Assembly: GCF_009496005.1 (NCBI RefSeq)
Contig: NZ_WIBF01000014.1
Coordinates: 54,157-118,156 of the forward strand
DNA from: Tritonibacter litoralis
Lineage (GTDB): Bacteria > Pseudomonadota > Alphaproteobacteria > Rhodobacterales > Rhodobacteraceae
Direction of reading: 5' to 3'
Length of the DNA stretch: 64,000 nt
Shown: one piece after another, positions 56,112-64,000 of the stretch
Layout of the letters: every line of letters begins with the position of its first letter
How positions within the stretch are numbered: the first letter of the stretch is position 1
Notes under the pieces: generated by a model
Databases searched by the model: none
Seen by the model: the letters and a program-made list of their open reading frames with translations, nothing else
Told to the model about the DNA's origin: nothing
Program-made: the position numbers and the translations under genes

Positions 56112-56716
56112 TGGACAAGTTTGAAACCTTCACCGGTATCGCCGCTCCGATGCCGCTGGTGAATATCGACACCGACATGATCATCCCCAAAGTGTTCCTG
56201 AAATCCATTCAGCGCACCGGCTTTGGCAAAAACCTGTTTGATGAAATGCGGTACAACCGTGACGGCACCGAAATCGAAGATTTTGTGCTGAACAAACCGC
56301 AATATCGCCAATCGCAGATTTTGATTGCCGGCGACAACTTTGGCTGTGGCTCCTCGCGCGAGCACGCCCCATGGGCGCTGGAAGATTTTGGCATCAAAGT
56401 GATCGTCTCGACCTCATTTGCCGACATCTTCTTCAACAACTGCTTCAAGAACGGCATGCTGCCGGTGGTTCTACCCCAAGAGCAAGTCGACATCCTGATG
56501 AAAGACGCGGAAAAAGGCGAAAACGCTCGCATGACCGTGGATCTGGACGCGCAGGAAATCACCACCTCCGAAGGAGAGGTGATCAAGTTTGAAGTCGACG
56601 CGTTCAAGAAACACTGCTTGATGAACGGTCTGGATGACATCGGCCTGACGCTGGAAAAAGCAGACAGCATCAAGACCTTTGAAGACCAAGCCGCACAGGC
56701 TCGTCCCTGGGTCTGA
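56111..56716 (+). CDS. leuD: 3-isopropylmalate dehydratase small subunit
   Basis: The 201-aa swivel-domain subunit reads [27 protein letters not shown], then [34 protein letters not shown] and NGMLPVVL. It forms the active enzyme with LeuC. A strong terminator follows. Confidence 0.96.
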   Translation: MDKFETFTGIAAPMPLVNIDTDMIIPKVFLKSIQRTGFGKNLFDEMRYNRDGTEIEDFVLNKPQYRQSQILIAGDNFGCGSSREHAPWALEDFGIKVIVSTSFADIFFNNCFKNGMLPVVLPQEQVDILMKDAEKGENARMTVDLDAQEITTSEGEVIKFEVDAFKKHCLMNGLDDIGLTLEKADSIKTFEDQAAQARPWV

Positions 56717-56743
56717 TCTGCCGCCGATCAAAGATTACAACGC

Positions 56744-56776
56744 AAAGGCCGCTCCTGTTTTGGGGCGGCCTTTTTT
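56744..56776 (+). terminator. Terminator after leuD
   Basis: GGCCGCTCC and GGGGCGGCC arms with a T-rich loop, followed by TTTTTT. Confidence 0.92.
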
Positions 56777-56833
56777 GGGCCAAACCACCAGGCGGCCACA
56801 AATTAGCCTTAATTCAAATGCGCGCGATTTGCG

Positions 56834-56872
56834 GCCTTGCGTTGACTTTTCCCCGAATGGTTAACGCAAGGC
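56834..56872. other. 10-bp perfect inverted repeat in the leuD-membrane-protein gap
   Basis: GCCTTGCGTT (56834-56843) and AACGCAAGGC (56863-56872), 19-bp spacer. TTGACT overlaps the left arm. The 370-bp gap 56717-57086 otherwise shows the leuD terminator and no convincing gene. It may be an operator or promoter region for the gene at 57087. Confidence 0.5.
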
Positions 56873-57086
56873 GCTGATTTTCCACGTGAAAGATGATGCA
56901 TTCCAGCACCACCTGGCAAATCTGCGTATTAAAACCGCACAAATTCCACCTCTGTGCTTGAGCCAATTAAGGCAATCGTGATGAAATAGGGGCAAAAATG
57001 AGGCAGAGCACCCCAACGCACTCTGGGGCGCTTCAAAGTGTGACGACGAGCGTGAAAATGCGCCGGTCCAGTTTGAGGAAGAAGAC

Positions 57087-57920
57087 GTGATAGCTCGGAT
57101 TGCAGCAGCAGCCGTGCGCTCGGTTTTGATGGTATTGTTGATTGCAATGCCGTCGCTGATCTTGGCGCAAGGTGTTAATGAAACCCCCGAAGGGGTGGTG
57201 TTTCTGGCCCTTTTGGCCGGCGCATTGGTGTTTGCCGAATACAATGCCCGCGCGCCGAGTTTTGTAGAGTTTCGAAACGCGCCGCCGCTGAACCGGATCA
57301 AATTTGGCGCTTTGCTCCTTATGCTGTGTGGCCTGGCTTTGATGCTGCGGCACGACCGGGACGTCAGCGGTTTGACAACGCTGTTCCACGGGCTTGGCAT
57401 GGTGTTTGGTCACTGGCTCGACTTCCCCCTTTCCCCGGTTCAGCTGATGACCTTGATCCTACCCAGCGATGCGGACCCGGCCTCTCTTGATCTGCTGCGG
57501 GCCGCTGCGGGATTTGCCTGTTTTGTGGCGCTGGCGGCAACTGGCCTTGTGGCGCTGGCCATTCGGGTGGCAGGCTGGCCTGTCGCGTCCGGATCCTTCA
57601 ACGTCTGGACCAACCTGCCCCTGTTTGACCCGACCACCGGCGGGGATGTGGTACACCGCATGACCCGCGACGGGCGGTTGAATGTGATCTTGGGCGTGCT
57701 TCTCCCATTTGCGATTCCGGGCTTGATCAAGGCCATCGGTCACTTCTTGGAACTCTCATCCTTGGGTCACGAGATGATGCTGACCTGGGGGATTGCACTT
57801 TGGGCCTTTGTGCCCGCTTCCATGGTCATGCGCGGCATCGCCATGCTGCGAGTCGCGGATCTGATTGCAGCCCAACGGCGGCGCACTTATGCGGCGTCGG
57901 ATCAATTGCAGATCATATGA
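57087..57920 (+). CDS. Conserved-looking membrane protein of unknown function
   Basis: The 277-aa protein starts at GTG 57087 with GAGGAAGAAG upstream. It has about six hydrophobic segments (e.g. ~35-46, 72-85, 98-110, 138-158, 200-215, 232-248). Polar stretches include EYNARAPSFVEFRNAPPLNRIKFG and TTGGDVVHRMTRDGRLN. No family recognised. It overlaps the next gene by 4 bp, and both lie inside the leu cluster. Confidence 0.72.
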   Translation: MIARIAAAAVRSVLMVLLIAMPSLILAQGVNETPEGVVFLALLAGALVFAEYNARAPSFVEFRNAPPLNRIKFGALLLMLCGLALMLRHDRDVSGLTTLFHGLGMVFGHWLDFPLSPVQLMTLILPSDADPASLDLLRAAAGFACFVALAATGLVALAIRVAGWPVASGSFNVWTNLPLFDPTTGGDVVHRMTRDGRLNVILGVLLPFAIPGLIKAIGHFLELSSLGHEMMLTWGIALWAFVPASMVMRGIAMLRVADLIAAQRRRTYAASDQLQII

Positions 57921-58954
57921 AGGGCTGGATCTCAGCGCTGATCCTCTTCCTCCTCCCCATTTCACTGCGGGCCGAGCCGCTGCGGATTGCCACATTCTCT
58001 ACCGAGCTGTCTCAAAAGGGGCCGGGCCTGCTGCTGCGCGAGATTACAAACGCCCGCTCCTCCCACGTGGCGTCGGCCCTTGCCGTTATTGCTGCAAACG
58101 ACCCAGATATACTGGTGCTACAGGGGATTGATTGGGATTTTAACGAACGCACCGCGCGTGCCCTGCAAATGCGTCTGTCTGACCAGGGGCTTAGTTATCC
58201 GTTCTGGTTTACCGCTCGCCCCAACAGTGGATTGGCCACTGGATTGGACATGGACGGGGATAGGCGCACCGGCGGGCCGCGTGACGCCCAAGGGTACGGA
58301 GACTTCACCGGCGCGCATGGCATGTTGGTTCTGTCACGCTATCCGCTGATCACAGAGGCGCTGCGGGATTTTACCGACATACTCTGGGCAGATCTGCCCT
58401 GGGCCGATTTACCGACCTACCCCGATGGCACCCCGTTCCCAAGCCAAGTCGCGCAAACCCAGCAACGCCTGTCGTCAACCAATCACTGGATCTTGCCCGT
58501 CATCGGTCCAAATGACCGGCGGTTGGATCTGATGATCTTTTCGGCCACCCCGCCTGTTTTTGATGGCGCAGAAGACCGAAATGGCAAACGCAATCATGAT
58601 GAGATCGCGCTGTGGCAGCATGTTTTGGACGGCCAGTTTGGTCCCCAACCTAAGGCACCGGTTGTGGTCATTGGCAACGCGAACCTTGACCCGGCCAAGG
58701 GCGACGGTCGACACGTTGCGATCCAGGCGCTGCGGTCTCACCCCCGCCTGCAGGACCCTGCCCCCTCAAGCCCCCAAGCTGGCACCGCCACCGTGGATTG
58801 GGAGCAGACCGGCCCGATGCGTGTGGACTATATCCTGCCCGATGCCCAGCTGACCGTCACCAGATCCGGCGTGCATTGGCCACAATCACAAGACGACCCC
58901 GCAGCTTACGCCAGCCGCCACAGGCTGGTTTGGGTGGATCTGGACCTCCCGTAA
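57917..58954 (+). CDS. Endonuclease/exonuclease/phosphatase (EEP) family exported protein
   Basis: The 345-aa protein has a signal peptide (MKGWISALILFLLPISLRA). EEP-fold motifs are LRIATFSTEL, VIAANDPDILVLQGIDWD (metal-binding region), GMLVLSRYPL, VVVIGNANLDPAKGDG and the C-terminal MRVDYILP...SRHRLVWVDL. The usual catalytic SDH is replaced by SRH near the end. Likely a periplasmic phosphodiesterase or phosphatase. Coupled to the membrane protein gene upstream. Confidence 0.82.
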   Translation: MKGWISALILFLLPISLRAEPLRIATFSTELSQKGPGLLLREITNARSSHVASALAVIAANDPDILVLQGIDWDFNERTARALQMRLSDQGLSYPFWFTARPNSGLATGLDMDGDRRTGGPRDAQGYGDFTGAHGMLVLSRYPLITEALRDFTDILWADLPWADLPTYPDGTPFPSQVAQTQQRLSSTNHWILPVIGPNDRRLDLMIFSATPPVFDGAEDRNGKRNHDEIALWQHVLDGQFGPQPKAPVVVIGNANLDPAKGDGRHVAIQALRSHPRLQDPAPSSPQAGTATVDWEQTGPMRVDYILPDAQLTVTRSGVHWPQSQDDPAAYASRHRLVWVDLDLP

Positions 58955-59045
58955 CCCCACCGACACCCCTTTATTTCGGCGCTCTTATTGACCCTGCGGA
59001 CCGGGGACGTTACCCCCGGAGCGACGGATTTCAAGGAGACTGAGG

Positions 59046-60149
59046 ATGTCTAACCCATCGATTCTGATTTTGCCTGGTGACGGCATTGGCCCCGAAGTTA
59101 TGGCCGAAGTGCGCAAGGTCATTACCTGGTTTGGCGACAAGCGCGACATTCAGTTCGATGTGAGCGAAGACCTGGTTGGTGGCGCGGCCTATGACGCCCA
59201 CGGCACGCCGCTGCATGATGACACAATGGCCAAAGCCCAAGCGGTCGACGCCGTTCTGCTGGGTGCCGTTGGCGGCCCGAAATACGACGTTCTGGATTTC
59301 TCAGTCAAACCTGAGCGCGGCCTGTTGCGCCTGCGCAAGGAAATGGACCTATTTTCCAACCTGCGCCCGGCCCAGTGTTTTGACGCGCTGGCGGATTTCT
59401 CCTCGCTGAAGAAAGACGTGGTTGCGGGCCTCGACATCATGATCGTGCGCGAACTGACCTCGGGCATCTATTTTGGTGAGCCGCGCGGCATCATCGAAGA
59501 GGGCAACGAACGTGTGGGCATCAACACCCAACGTTACACCGAGTCCGAAATTGAGCGCGTCGCCCGCTCTGCCTTTGAACTAGCAATGCGCCGTGACAAG
59601 AAGCTCTGCTCGATGGAGAAAGCCAACGTCATGGAATCCGGCATCCTGTGGCGCGAAGTTGTGACCGAAGTCTCCAAAGACTACCCGGAGGTTGAGCTGT
59701 CCCACATGTACGCTGACGCGGGCGCAATGCAGCTGTGCCGCTGGCCCAAACAGTTCGACGTCATTGTGACCGACAACCTGTTTGGCGACCTGTTGTCGGA
59801 CGCCGCAGCCATGCTGACCGGCAGCTTGGGCATGTTGCCATCTGCATCGCTGGGTGCGCCGATGGACAATGGCCGCCCCAAGGCCATGTACGAGCCGGTC
59901 CACGGATCTGCACCAGACATCGCAGGCGAAGGCAAGGCGAACCCGATCGCCTGTATCCTCAGCTTTGCGATGGCGCTGCGTTACAGCTTTGATCTGGGTG
60001 ATGAAGCAACCCGCCTGGAAAGCGCGATCAACACCGTTCTGGAAAAAGGCGTGCGTACTGCGGACCTCCTGGGCGAAGAAGGCGTTACGCCGGTCTCCAC
60101 CTCGGGCATGGGCGACGCCATCATCGTGGCGCTGGACGAAAGCCTCTGA
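59046..60149 (+). CDS. leuB: 3-isopropylmalate dehydrogenase
   Basis: The 367-aa enzyme of the isocitrate/isopropylmalate dehydrogenase family shows [31 protein letters not shown] and [15 protein letters not shown] ([11 protein letters not shown]). [14 protein letters not shown] and [28 protein letters not shown] follow. It oxidatively decarboxylates 3-isopropylmalate. The ribosome-binding site is AAGGAG. A CCGGGG/CCCCGG hairpin lies in the 91-bp leader (59002-59020). Confidence 0.96.
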   Translation: MSNPSILILPGDGIGPEVMAEVRKVITWFGDKRDIQFDVSEDLVGGAAYDAHGTPLHDDTMAKAQAVDAVLLGAVGGPKYDVLDFSVKPERGLLRLRKEMDLFSNLRPAQCFDALADFSSLKKDVVAGLDIMIVRELTSGIYFGEPRGIIEEGNERVGINTQRYTESEIERVARSAFELAMRRDKKLCSMEKANVMESGILWREVVTEVSKDYPEVELSHMYADAGAMQLCRWPKQFDVIVTDNLFGDLLSDAAAMLTGSLGMLPSASLGAPMDNGRPKAMYEPVHGSAPDIAGEGKANPIACILSFAMALRYSFDLGDEATRLESAINTVLEKGVRTADLLGEEGVTPVSTSGMGDAIIVALDESL

Positions 60150-60180
60150 TCGGCTTTCCCTTTCCAGATCTTAAAACCAG

Positions 60181-60208
60181 GCGAGGGTCCCTATCGGGCC
60201 CTCGCTTT
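60181..60208 (+). terminator. Terminator after leuB
   Basis: GCGAGGG and CCCTCGC arms, then TTTCGTTT, 32 bases after the stop. Confidence 0.75.
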
Positions 60209-60295
60209 CGTTTCGACGACACCAAACCAAGCCCCTTGCCAAATCAAAGCCCGCCTGCATAAGCTGCACGTGTTAGCGAAAACGGACCTTTCCCC

Positions 60296-61255
60296 ATGTT
60301 GTCAAATACGCGCGCGGCGATCTTCGCATTGATCGCCTATGGCATCTTTTCCACGCACGATGTGATTGTGAAATTTGTCAGTGAGACACAGTCGGCCTTT
60401 CAGATTGTGTTCTTCAGTTCACTGTTGTCGTTTCCTTTGCTGACCTTGATGATGGTGGGCGACAAAACCATCGGTAATCTGAGACCCAAATACCCCGGCT
60501 GGACCGTGCTGCGGTCTCTGATCATTCCCTTCATTCCCGCAAGCGCTTTTTATGCCTTTTCCGTTCTGCCCCTGGCACAGGCTTATGCGCTGCTGTTTGC
60601 CACGCCGCTTCTGATCACGCTCTTGTCTATTCCTGTGCTCAAGGAACGGGTGGGCGTACAACGTTTGGCGGCGGTGGGCGTTGGTTTTATTGGCGTTCTG
60701 GTCGTTCTGCGTCCCGGAGGCACCGAATTGGGTCTGGGCCATGCAGCAGCACTGTTGGCAGCGCTTGGAAACGCAACGCAATCGGTCATCTTGCGTAAGG
60801 TCAGCAACGAGGAACGCGCCATTGTCCTGATGCTTTATCCGATGCTTGGCACTGTTGCTCTGATGGGTCTGACCCTGCCCTTTGTCTATGTTCCGCTTGA
60901 AGCAGCTGAGCTTGGCGGCCTGGCCGTTGTTGCGCTCTTTGGCTTTTGCGCCACCTTGCTGGTGGTCAAAGCCTACACCATTGGCGAGGCGGCTACCGTG
61001 GCCCCAATGCAATATTCCCAGATCATCTGGGCCACACTTTATGGCAGCCTTTTGTTTGGCGAAGACGTGGATGCGATGACCCTGACTGGCGCTGCGATCA
61101 TCATTGCAAGCGGCATTTTCATCGTCCTGCGCGAGGCCCGTGGCGGGCGTTCAGACAACACGCCAGTGCTCAATACCCGCAGCCGCGCGGTCACCAGCGG
61201 CGGGGCAAATGTCTCCCTTATGGTGCGGTTAAGGCAGCGGCAAAAAACTGATTGA
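60296..61255 (+). CDS. EamA/DMT-family transporter
   Basis: The 319-aa membrane protein has ten predicted helices in two EamA repeats: ARAAIFALIAYGIFSTHDVIVKFV...LPLAQAYALLFATPLLITLLSIPVLKERVG and the C-terminal IGEAATVAPMQYSQIIWATLYGSLLFGEDVD. It is probably a small-molecule exporter; the substrate is unknown. The hydrophilic tail after ~285 is short and basic. Confidence 0.9.
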   Translation: MLSNTRAAIFALIAYGIFSTHDVIVKFVSETQSAFQIVFFSSLLSFPLLTLMMVGDKTIGNLRPKYPGWTVLRSLIIPFIPASAFYAFSVLPLAQAYALLFATPLLITLLSIPVLKERVGVQRLAAVGVGFIGVLVVLRPGGTELGLGHAAALLAALGNATQSVILRKVSNEERAIVLMLYPMLGTVALMGLTLPFVYVPLEAAELGGLAVVALFGFCATLLVVKAYTIGEAATVAPMQYSQIIWATLYGSLLFGEDVDAMTLTGAAIIIASGIFIVLREARGGRSDNTPVLNTRSRAVTSGGANVSLMVRLRQRQKTD

Positions 61256-61261
61256 TTGGGC

Positions 61262-61288
61262 TTGCAAAACCCCAGACCGGAGTATAAT
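61262..61288 (+). promoter_or_regulatory. Promoter of tRNA-Pro
   Basis: TTGCAA (61262-61267) and a perfect TATAAT (61283-61288) with a short 15-bp spacing, 15 bp before the mature tRNA. Confidence 0.65.
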
Positions 61289-61302
61289 CAGCCCTCCACG
61301 GT

Positions 61303-61379
61303 CGGAGCGTAGCTCAGCCTGGTAGAGCACTGTCTTCGGGAGGCAGGGGCCGGAGGTTCGAATCCTCTCGCTCCGACCA
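61303..61379 (+). tRNA. tRNA-Pro (anticodon CGG)
   Basis: The 77-nt cloverleaf has acceptor CGGAGCG/CGCTCCG, D-arm GCTC..GAGC, anticodon stem CTGTC/GGCAG with loop TTCGGGA (CGG at 61337-61339). The T-arm is GGAGG-TTCGAAT-CCTCT (last pair G-T), and CCA is encoded. It is the left border of the IS-rich region. Confidence 0.95.
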
Positions 61380-61592
61380 ATTATTTCAACAGCTTAGGTG
61401 ATCACCCACGGCCTTCGGCTGATAGCCGATCCGGATATGATCCGGAATTAGTTTCCTACGAGACTGGAATTTCGGACAGTAACCAAATAAAAACCGCTGA
61501 GGGGGCGGCCACCCACCTCAACGGCACTGCAAATCTTTCTGCCCACACACATTATCAAAAAAATGATCTGACTGCAATCGCAGGAGGTTCAC

Positions 61593-61840
61593 ATGCCTAA
61601 GCTCAATCGTTTTGAGTGGCTGAAAGCCTTTTTGCAATGTGCCGATCTTAATTCATCGACAAAGGCAGTTGCTTCGGCACTCTCGATTCAATTTGCCAAA
61701 GACCATACCGGTCAGCTCAACTCCTCTTTGAATACACTGGATGAATTTCTGGCGGGCATGTCCTTGGCCACCATCAAACGGTGTCTTCGGCAGCTTGTCG
61801 AGCTCGGCTGGCTGTTTCGTACTGAGGGGCGCGGAGCCGG
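61593..61840 (+). pseudogene. 5' part of a helix-turn-helix gene cut by an IS element
   Basis: After AGGAGGT the ATG at 61593 opens an ~83-residue intact part: MPKLNRFEWLKAFLQCADL...STKAVASALSIQFAKD...LNTLDEFLAGMSLATIKRCLRQLVELGWLFRTEGRG. This is a winged-helix N-terminus like those of phage or mobile-island replication/regulatory proteins. The frame enters the IS inverted repeat at 61841 and stops at 61874. No continuation was found beyond 63074. The 213-bp gap upstream, to the tRNA, holds only a GATCCGGA direct repeat. Confidence 0.65.
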
Positions 61841-61920
61841 TGAGCTACCCCCCGAAATTCGGACACTGACGTAAGCTACGATTTGCTGTCTGCTGATCTT
61901 CGACGCGAAGGAGATCAGAG

Positions 61921-62163
61921 ATGTCGAAACGAAAGAACCACAGCCCTGAGTTCAAAGCCAAAGTCGCGCTTGAAGCTTTGAAAGGCGAACGCACGGTGGC
62001 TGAGCTTGCCAGCCAGTTTGGCGTCCACCCTACCCATGATCCACAGTTAGAAGCGGGCGTTGCTTGAAGGTGCATCGGGCGTGTTTGAGCGGGGCGGAAA
62101 GAAAGTCCCAGAGATCGACGAAGAGCAGGTCAAAGAGCTGCACGCTAAGATAGGGGAATGAGC
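61921..62163 (+). pseudogene. IS3-family orfA, frameshifted
   Basis: It begins [38 protein letters not shown], the HTH part of an IS3 orfA. An extra C near 62033-62035 shifts the frame. In the corrected frame a TAG at 62048-62050 stands where related proteins have Trp (MIHSWKR). The rest ([33 protein letters not shown]) is recognisable. Confidence 0.8.
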
Positions 62164-62237
62164 CATGTCGCGCCATTGGTCCGAGCAACAATGGCGAATG
62201 CAGTTGCCAAGGATTTTTTGTCCCGAAAGCTCAAGCC

Positions 62238-63035
62238 TTGGGGCCTGAAGTGAGGCGCGGCATGGTCGAGAAGGACAATCCCGATCTATCGATTGGCAAA
62301 CAGTGCAAACTGCTGTCGATCTCGCGGTCGTCGTTTTACTACCAGCCCAAAGGCGAGACGGCGCTGAACCTGATGCTGATGCGCCGGATCGACGAACAGC
62401 TCTTGGAAACGCCGTTCTTCGGTGTCCGTCAGATGACCTGGCATCTGCGCAACGACGGTCATTTGGTCAATGAGAAGCGCATTCGGCGGCTGATGCGTCT
62501 CATGGGGTTGATGCCCATTTATCAAAAGCCCAACACCAGCAGACCCGCAAAGGGCCACAAGACCTATCCCTACCTTCTGAAGGGGCTGCGCGTGACACGG
62601 CCCAATCAAGTCTGGGCGTCGGACATTACCTACATTCCAATGAGGCGAGGGTTCTTTTACCTGGATTCGCTGAACGAGGCCATCGCCAGGTTCGGCCGAC
62701 CCGAGATCATGAACACCGACCAGGGCAGCCAGTTCACGTCCTTCGCCTGGACTGACCGGCTACGCCGATCCGGCGTGCGTATCTCAATGGACGGCAAAGG
62801 CCGGTTCCTCGACAATATCTTTGTCGAGCGGCTGTGGCGCAGCCTGAAATACGAATGCGTCTACCTGCATGCTTGGGCAACCGGCTCTGAGGCTCGCACC
62901 GGGATCGCAAAGTGGGTCGAGTTTTACAATCACAAGCGCCCACATAGCGCCCATGGCGGCCAGCCTCCCGCCGTGGTTTACTGGCAGAGAAATGAAACAA
63001 CCAACCCCAATCAGCAGGTGCGAAGAGTAGCTTAA
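62238..63035 (+). pseudogene. IS3-family orfB transposase with internal deletion
   Basis: The open frame contains a typical IS3 orfB: MVEKDNPDLSIGKQCKLLSISRSSFYY, ...VWASDITYIPMRRGFFYL (first catalytic Asp), NTDQGSQFTS (second Asp) and FVERLWRSLKYE (Glu). Between FFYL and DSLNEAIARFG, near 62663, about 30 residues present in relatives are missing. The upstream fusion region is out of frame. Probably inactive. Confidence 0.78.
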
Positions 63036-63184
63036 ACTACGCGGAAAACTGCCCAAACATTGGGGAGTAGCTCAGCGGCCCAGGTTGCCGGGGGTAGGAA
63101 TTAACGATGTCAAACAGCGGCGACTGAGCGCTTGTTTGGTAGTCTTAGATCTTGCAGAGAATATAAAAAGTGCTGTTTCGGGCC

Positions 63185-63889
63185 CTGGATACAACGCTTA
63201 CGAACCACAAGCGCGTCTACCGCATCTATCGCGAGTTGGAGCTGAACATGCGGATCAAGCCACGCAAACGGCTACAGCACGAAAAGCCCGAGCCGCTGGC
63301 GGTGCCTGAAGCTCCGAACGAAGTCTGGTCGATGGACTTCATGGCCGACCAGTTGGCGGATGGTCGTTCGTTCAGGACATTGAACGTGCTGGATGACTTC
63401 AATCGCGAAGGGCTGGCGATCGAAGTGGACTTCTCGCTGCCCTCAGAACGCGTGGTCCGCGCCTTGAACCAGATTGTAACGTGGCGCGGGAAGCCTCTGG
63501 CGATAAGGGTCGACAATGGCCCTGAATATGTCAGTGGCAGGCTGCAGACATGGGCAGAGAAAGCCGGGATCGAGCTCCTCTACATCCAGCCAGGCAAGTC
63601 GCAGCAGAATGCCTATGTCGAACGATACAACCGGACTGTCCGCACGGAATGGTTGGGACGGTATCACTTTGAAAGCATCGAGGAGGTTCAGGACCATGCC
63701 ACCCGATGGCTCTGGACCTACAACCATGAAAGGCCGAATATGGGGATCCGAGGAATGACACCGATACAGAAACTGAAAGCAGCATATATTCTATTTTTGG
63801 ACCCCATCAAAAATGGGGGGATTACCCGGGGATCTTGGGCGCTTGCTGCGTCTTGCGTTGGGAAACGGCGATCAAGGTTCGGGCGCTAG
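63185..63889 (+). pseudogene. 5'-truncated IS3-family (IS407-type) transposase orfB remnant
   Basis: Homology starts at [24 protein letters not shown] and runs through [30 protein letters not shown] (Asp), [11 protein letters not shown] (Asp) and [16 protein letters not shown] (Glu) to the C-terminus. The orfA and the N-terminal part of orfB are missing. The element probably ends near 63826 in GGGGGGATTACC; the reading frame continues past it to 63889. A 110-bp stretch separates it from the first IS. Confidence 0.78.
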
Positions 63890-63924
63890 ATGCTAAGATG
63901 TTGATATTATTTAATAATTAGTTT

Positions 63925-64000
<76 letters not shown>

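Larger units (their letters stand above)
61841..63074 (+). mobile_element. Degenerate IS3-family insertion sequence (IS51/IS3-like)
   Basis: The ends are imperfect inverted repeats, each beginning TGAGCTAC then CCCCC or TCCCC, and sharing TT(C/T)GG(A/G)CA about 17 bp in. The element carries orfA and orfB of IS3 type, both damaged. Length is 1234 bp, slightly short, matching an internal deletion in orfB. No clear target duplication (CCGG left, GCGG right). Confidence 0.82.

Noticed and set aside
56861..57400. A 179-codon minus-strand open frame near the leuD-membrane-protein gap
   Set aside because: Mostly antisense to the membrane protein gene and rich in Ser/Arg as expected for a shadow frame.
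61428..61446. GATCCGGA direct repeat after tRNA-Pro as an attachment-site core
   Set aside because: It is only 8 bp, does not match the tRNA 3' end, and no second distant copy was noticed.

Overview
The window is chromosomal DNA of an alphaproteobacterium. It most likely comes from the Roseobacter group (Rhodobacterales, Ruegeria/Phaeobacter/Tritonibacter-like). The basis is GC-rich third codon positions, many 4-bp ATGA gene overlaps, the glnK-amtB, glcDEF and leuC-leuD-leuB arrangements, short Roseobacter-type intergenic repeats, and an alphaproteobacterial initiator tRNA. The genus is an inference. Most of the window is ordinary core genome with single genes and short operons on both strands. 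Only the last ~2.6 kb, between tRNA-Pro and tRNA-fMet, looks accessory.

Layout: 1-6.4 kb carries split tRNA-U34 modification genes (mnmD/mnmC), an FMN reductase, an OmpA lipoprotein, an Ada-like alkyl-DNA transferase, nth, adenosine kinase and rppH. 6.5-19.3 kb carries a FadH-like dienoyl-CoA reductase, a LysR regulator, an OmpA/GNAT/CinA operon, sfsA-map, a HAD phosphatase, rsmD, a ferredoxin-reductase-type flavoprotein, a peroxiredoxin, phhB, an acyltransferase and RidA. 19.4-31.5 kb carries a type I secretion ABC/HlyD pair without a visible substrate, mlaA-mlaC, a bifunctional penicillin-binding protein, glnK-amtB, an aminotransferase with a sulfurtransferase, and smpB. 31.6-42.5 kb carries an XRE-cupin regulator divergent from a BenE transporter across a long perfect inverted repeat, ilvD, a divergent sulfotransferase/branching glycosyltransferase pair, creatinase, and a succinate-semialdehyde-type dehydrogenase. 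42.6-52.9 kb carries a large exported phytase/esterase-like protein, an Hsp20 gene with a predicted RNA thermometer and heat-shock promoter, two tandem trypsin-like proteases with a CtrA-type site upstream, glcDEF, a DUF599 pair, and rlmH/rsfS. 53.6-61.3 kb is the leucine cluster (leuC, glycosyltransferase, leuD, membrane protein, EEP nuclease-like protein, leuB) followed by an EamA transporter.

How genes work together: GlnK binds AmtB to gate ammonium uptake. GlcDEF oxidises glycolate to glyoxylate. LeuCD and LeuB, with IlvD, serve branched-chain amino acid synthesis. MlaA and MlaC belong to outer-membrane lipid asymmetry. The sulfotransferase and GT14-like enzyme probably decorate a surface glycan.

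The best regulatory structures are: (i) a ROSE-like hairpin over the hsp20 ribosome-binding site plus an RpoH-type promoter; (ii) the 14-bp-arm operator between the XRE-cupin gene and benE; (iii) a near-consensus sigma-70 promoter overlapped by a TGGTAA/TTACCA inverted repeat before glcD; (iv) a full CtrA motif inside an inverted repeat before the proteases; (v) two families of intergenic hairpin repeats, one showing compensatory base changes between copies. I see no CRISPR array, prophage or clearly novel multi-gene defence system.
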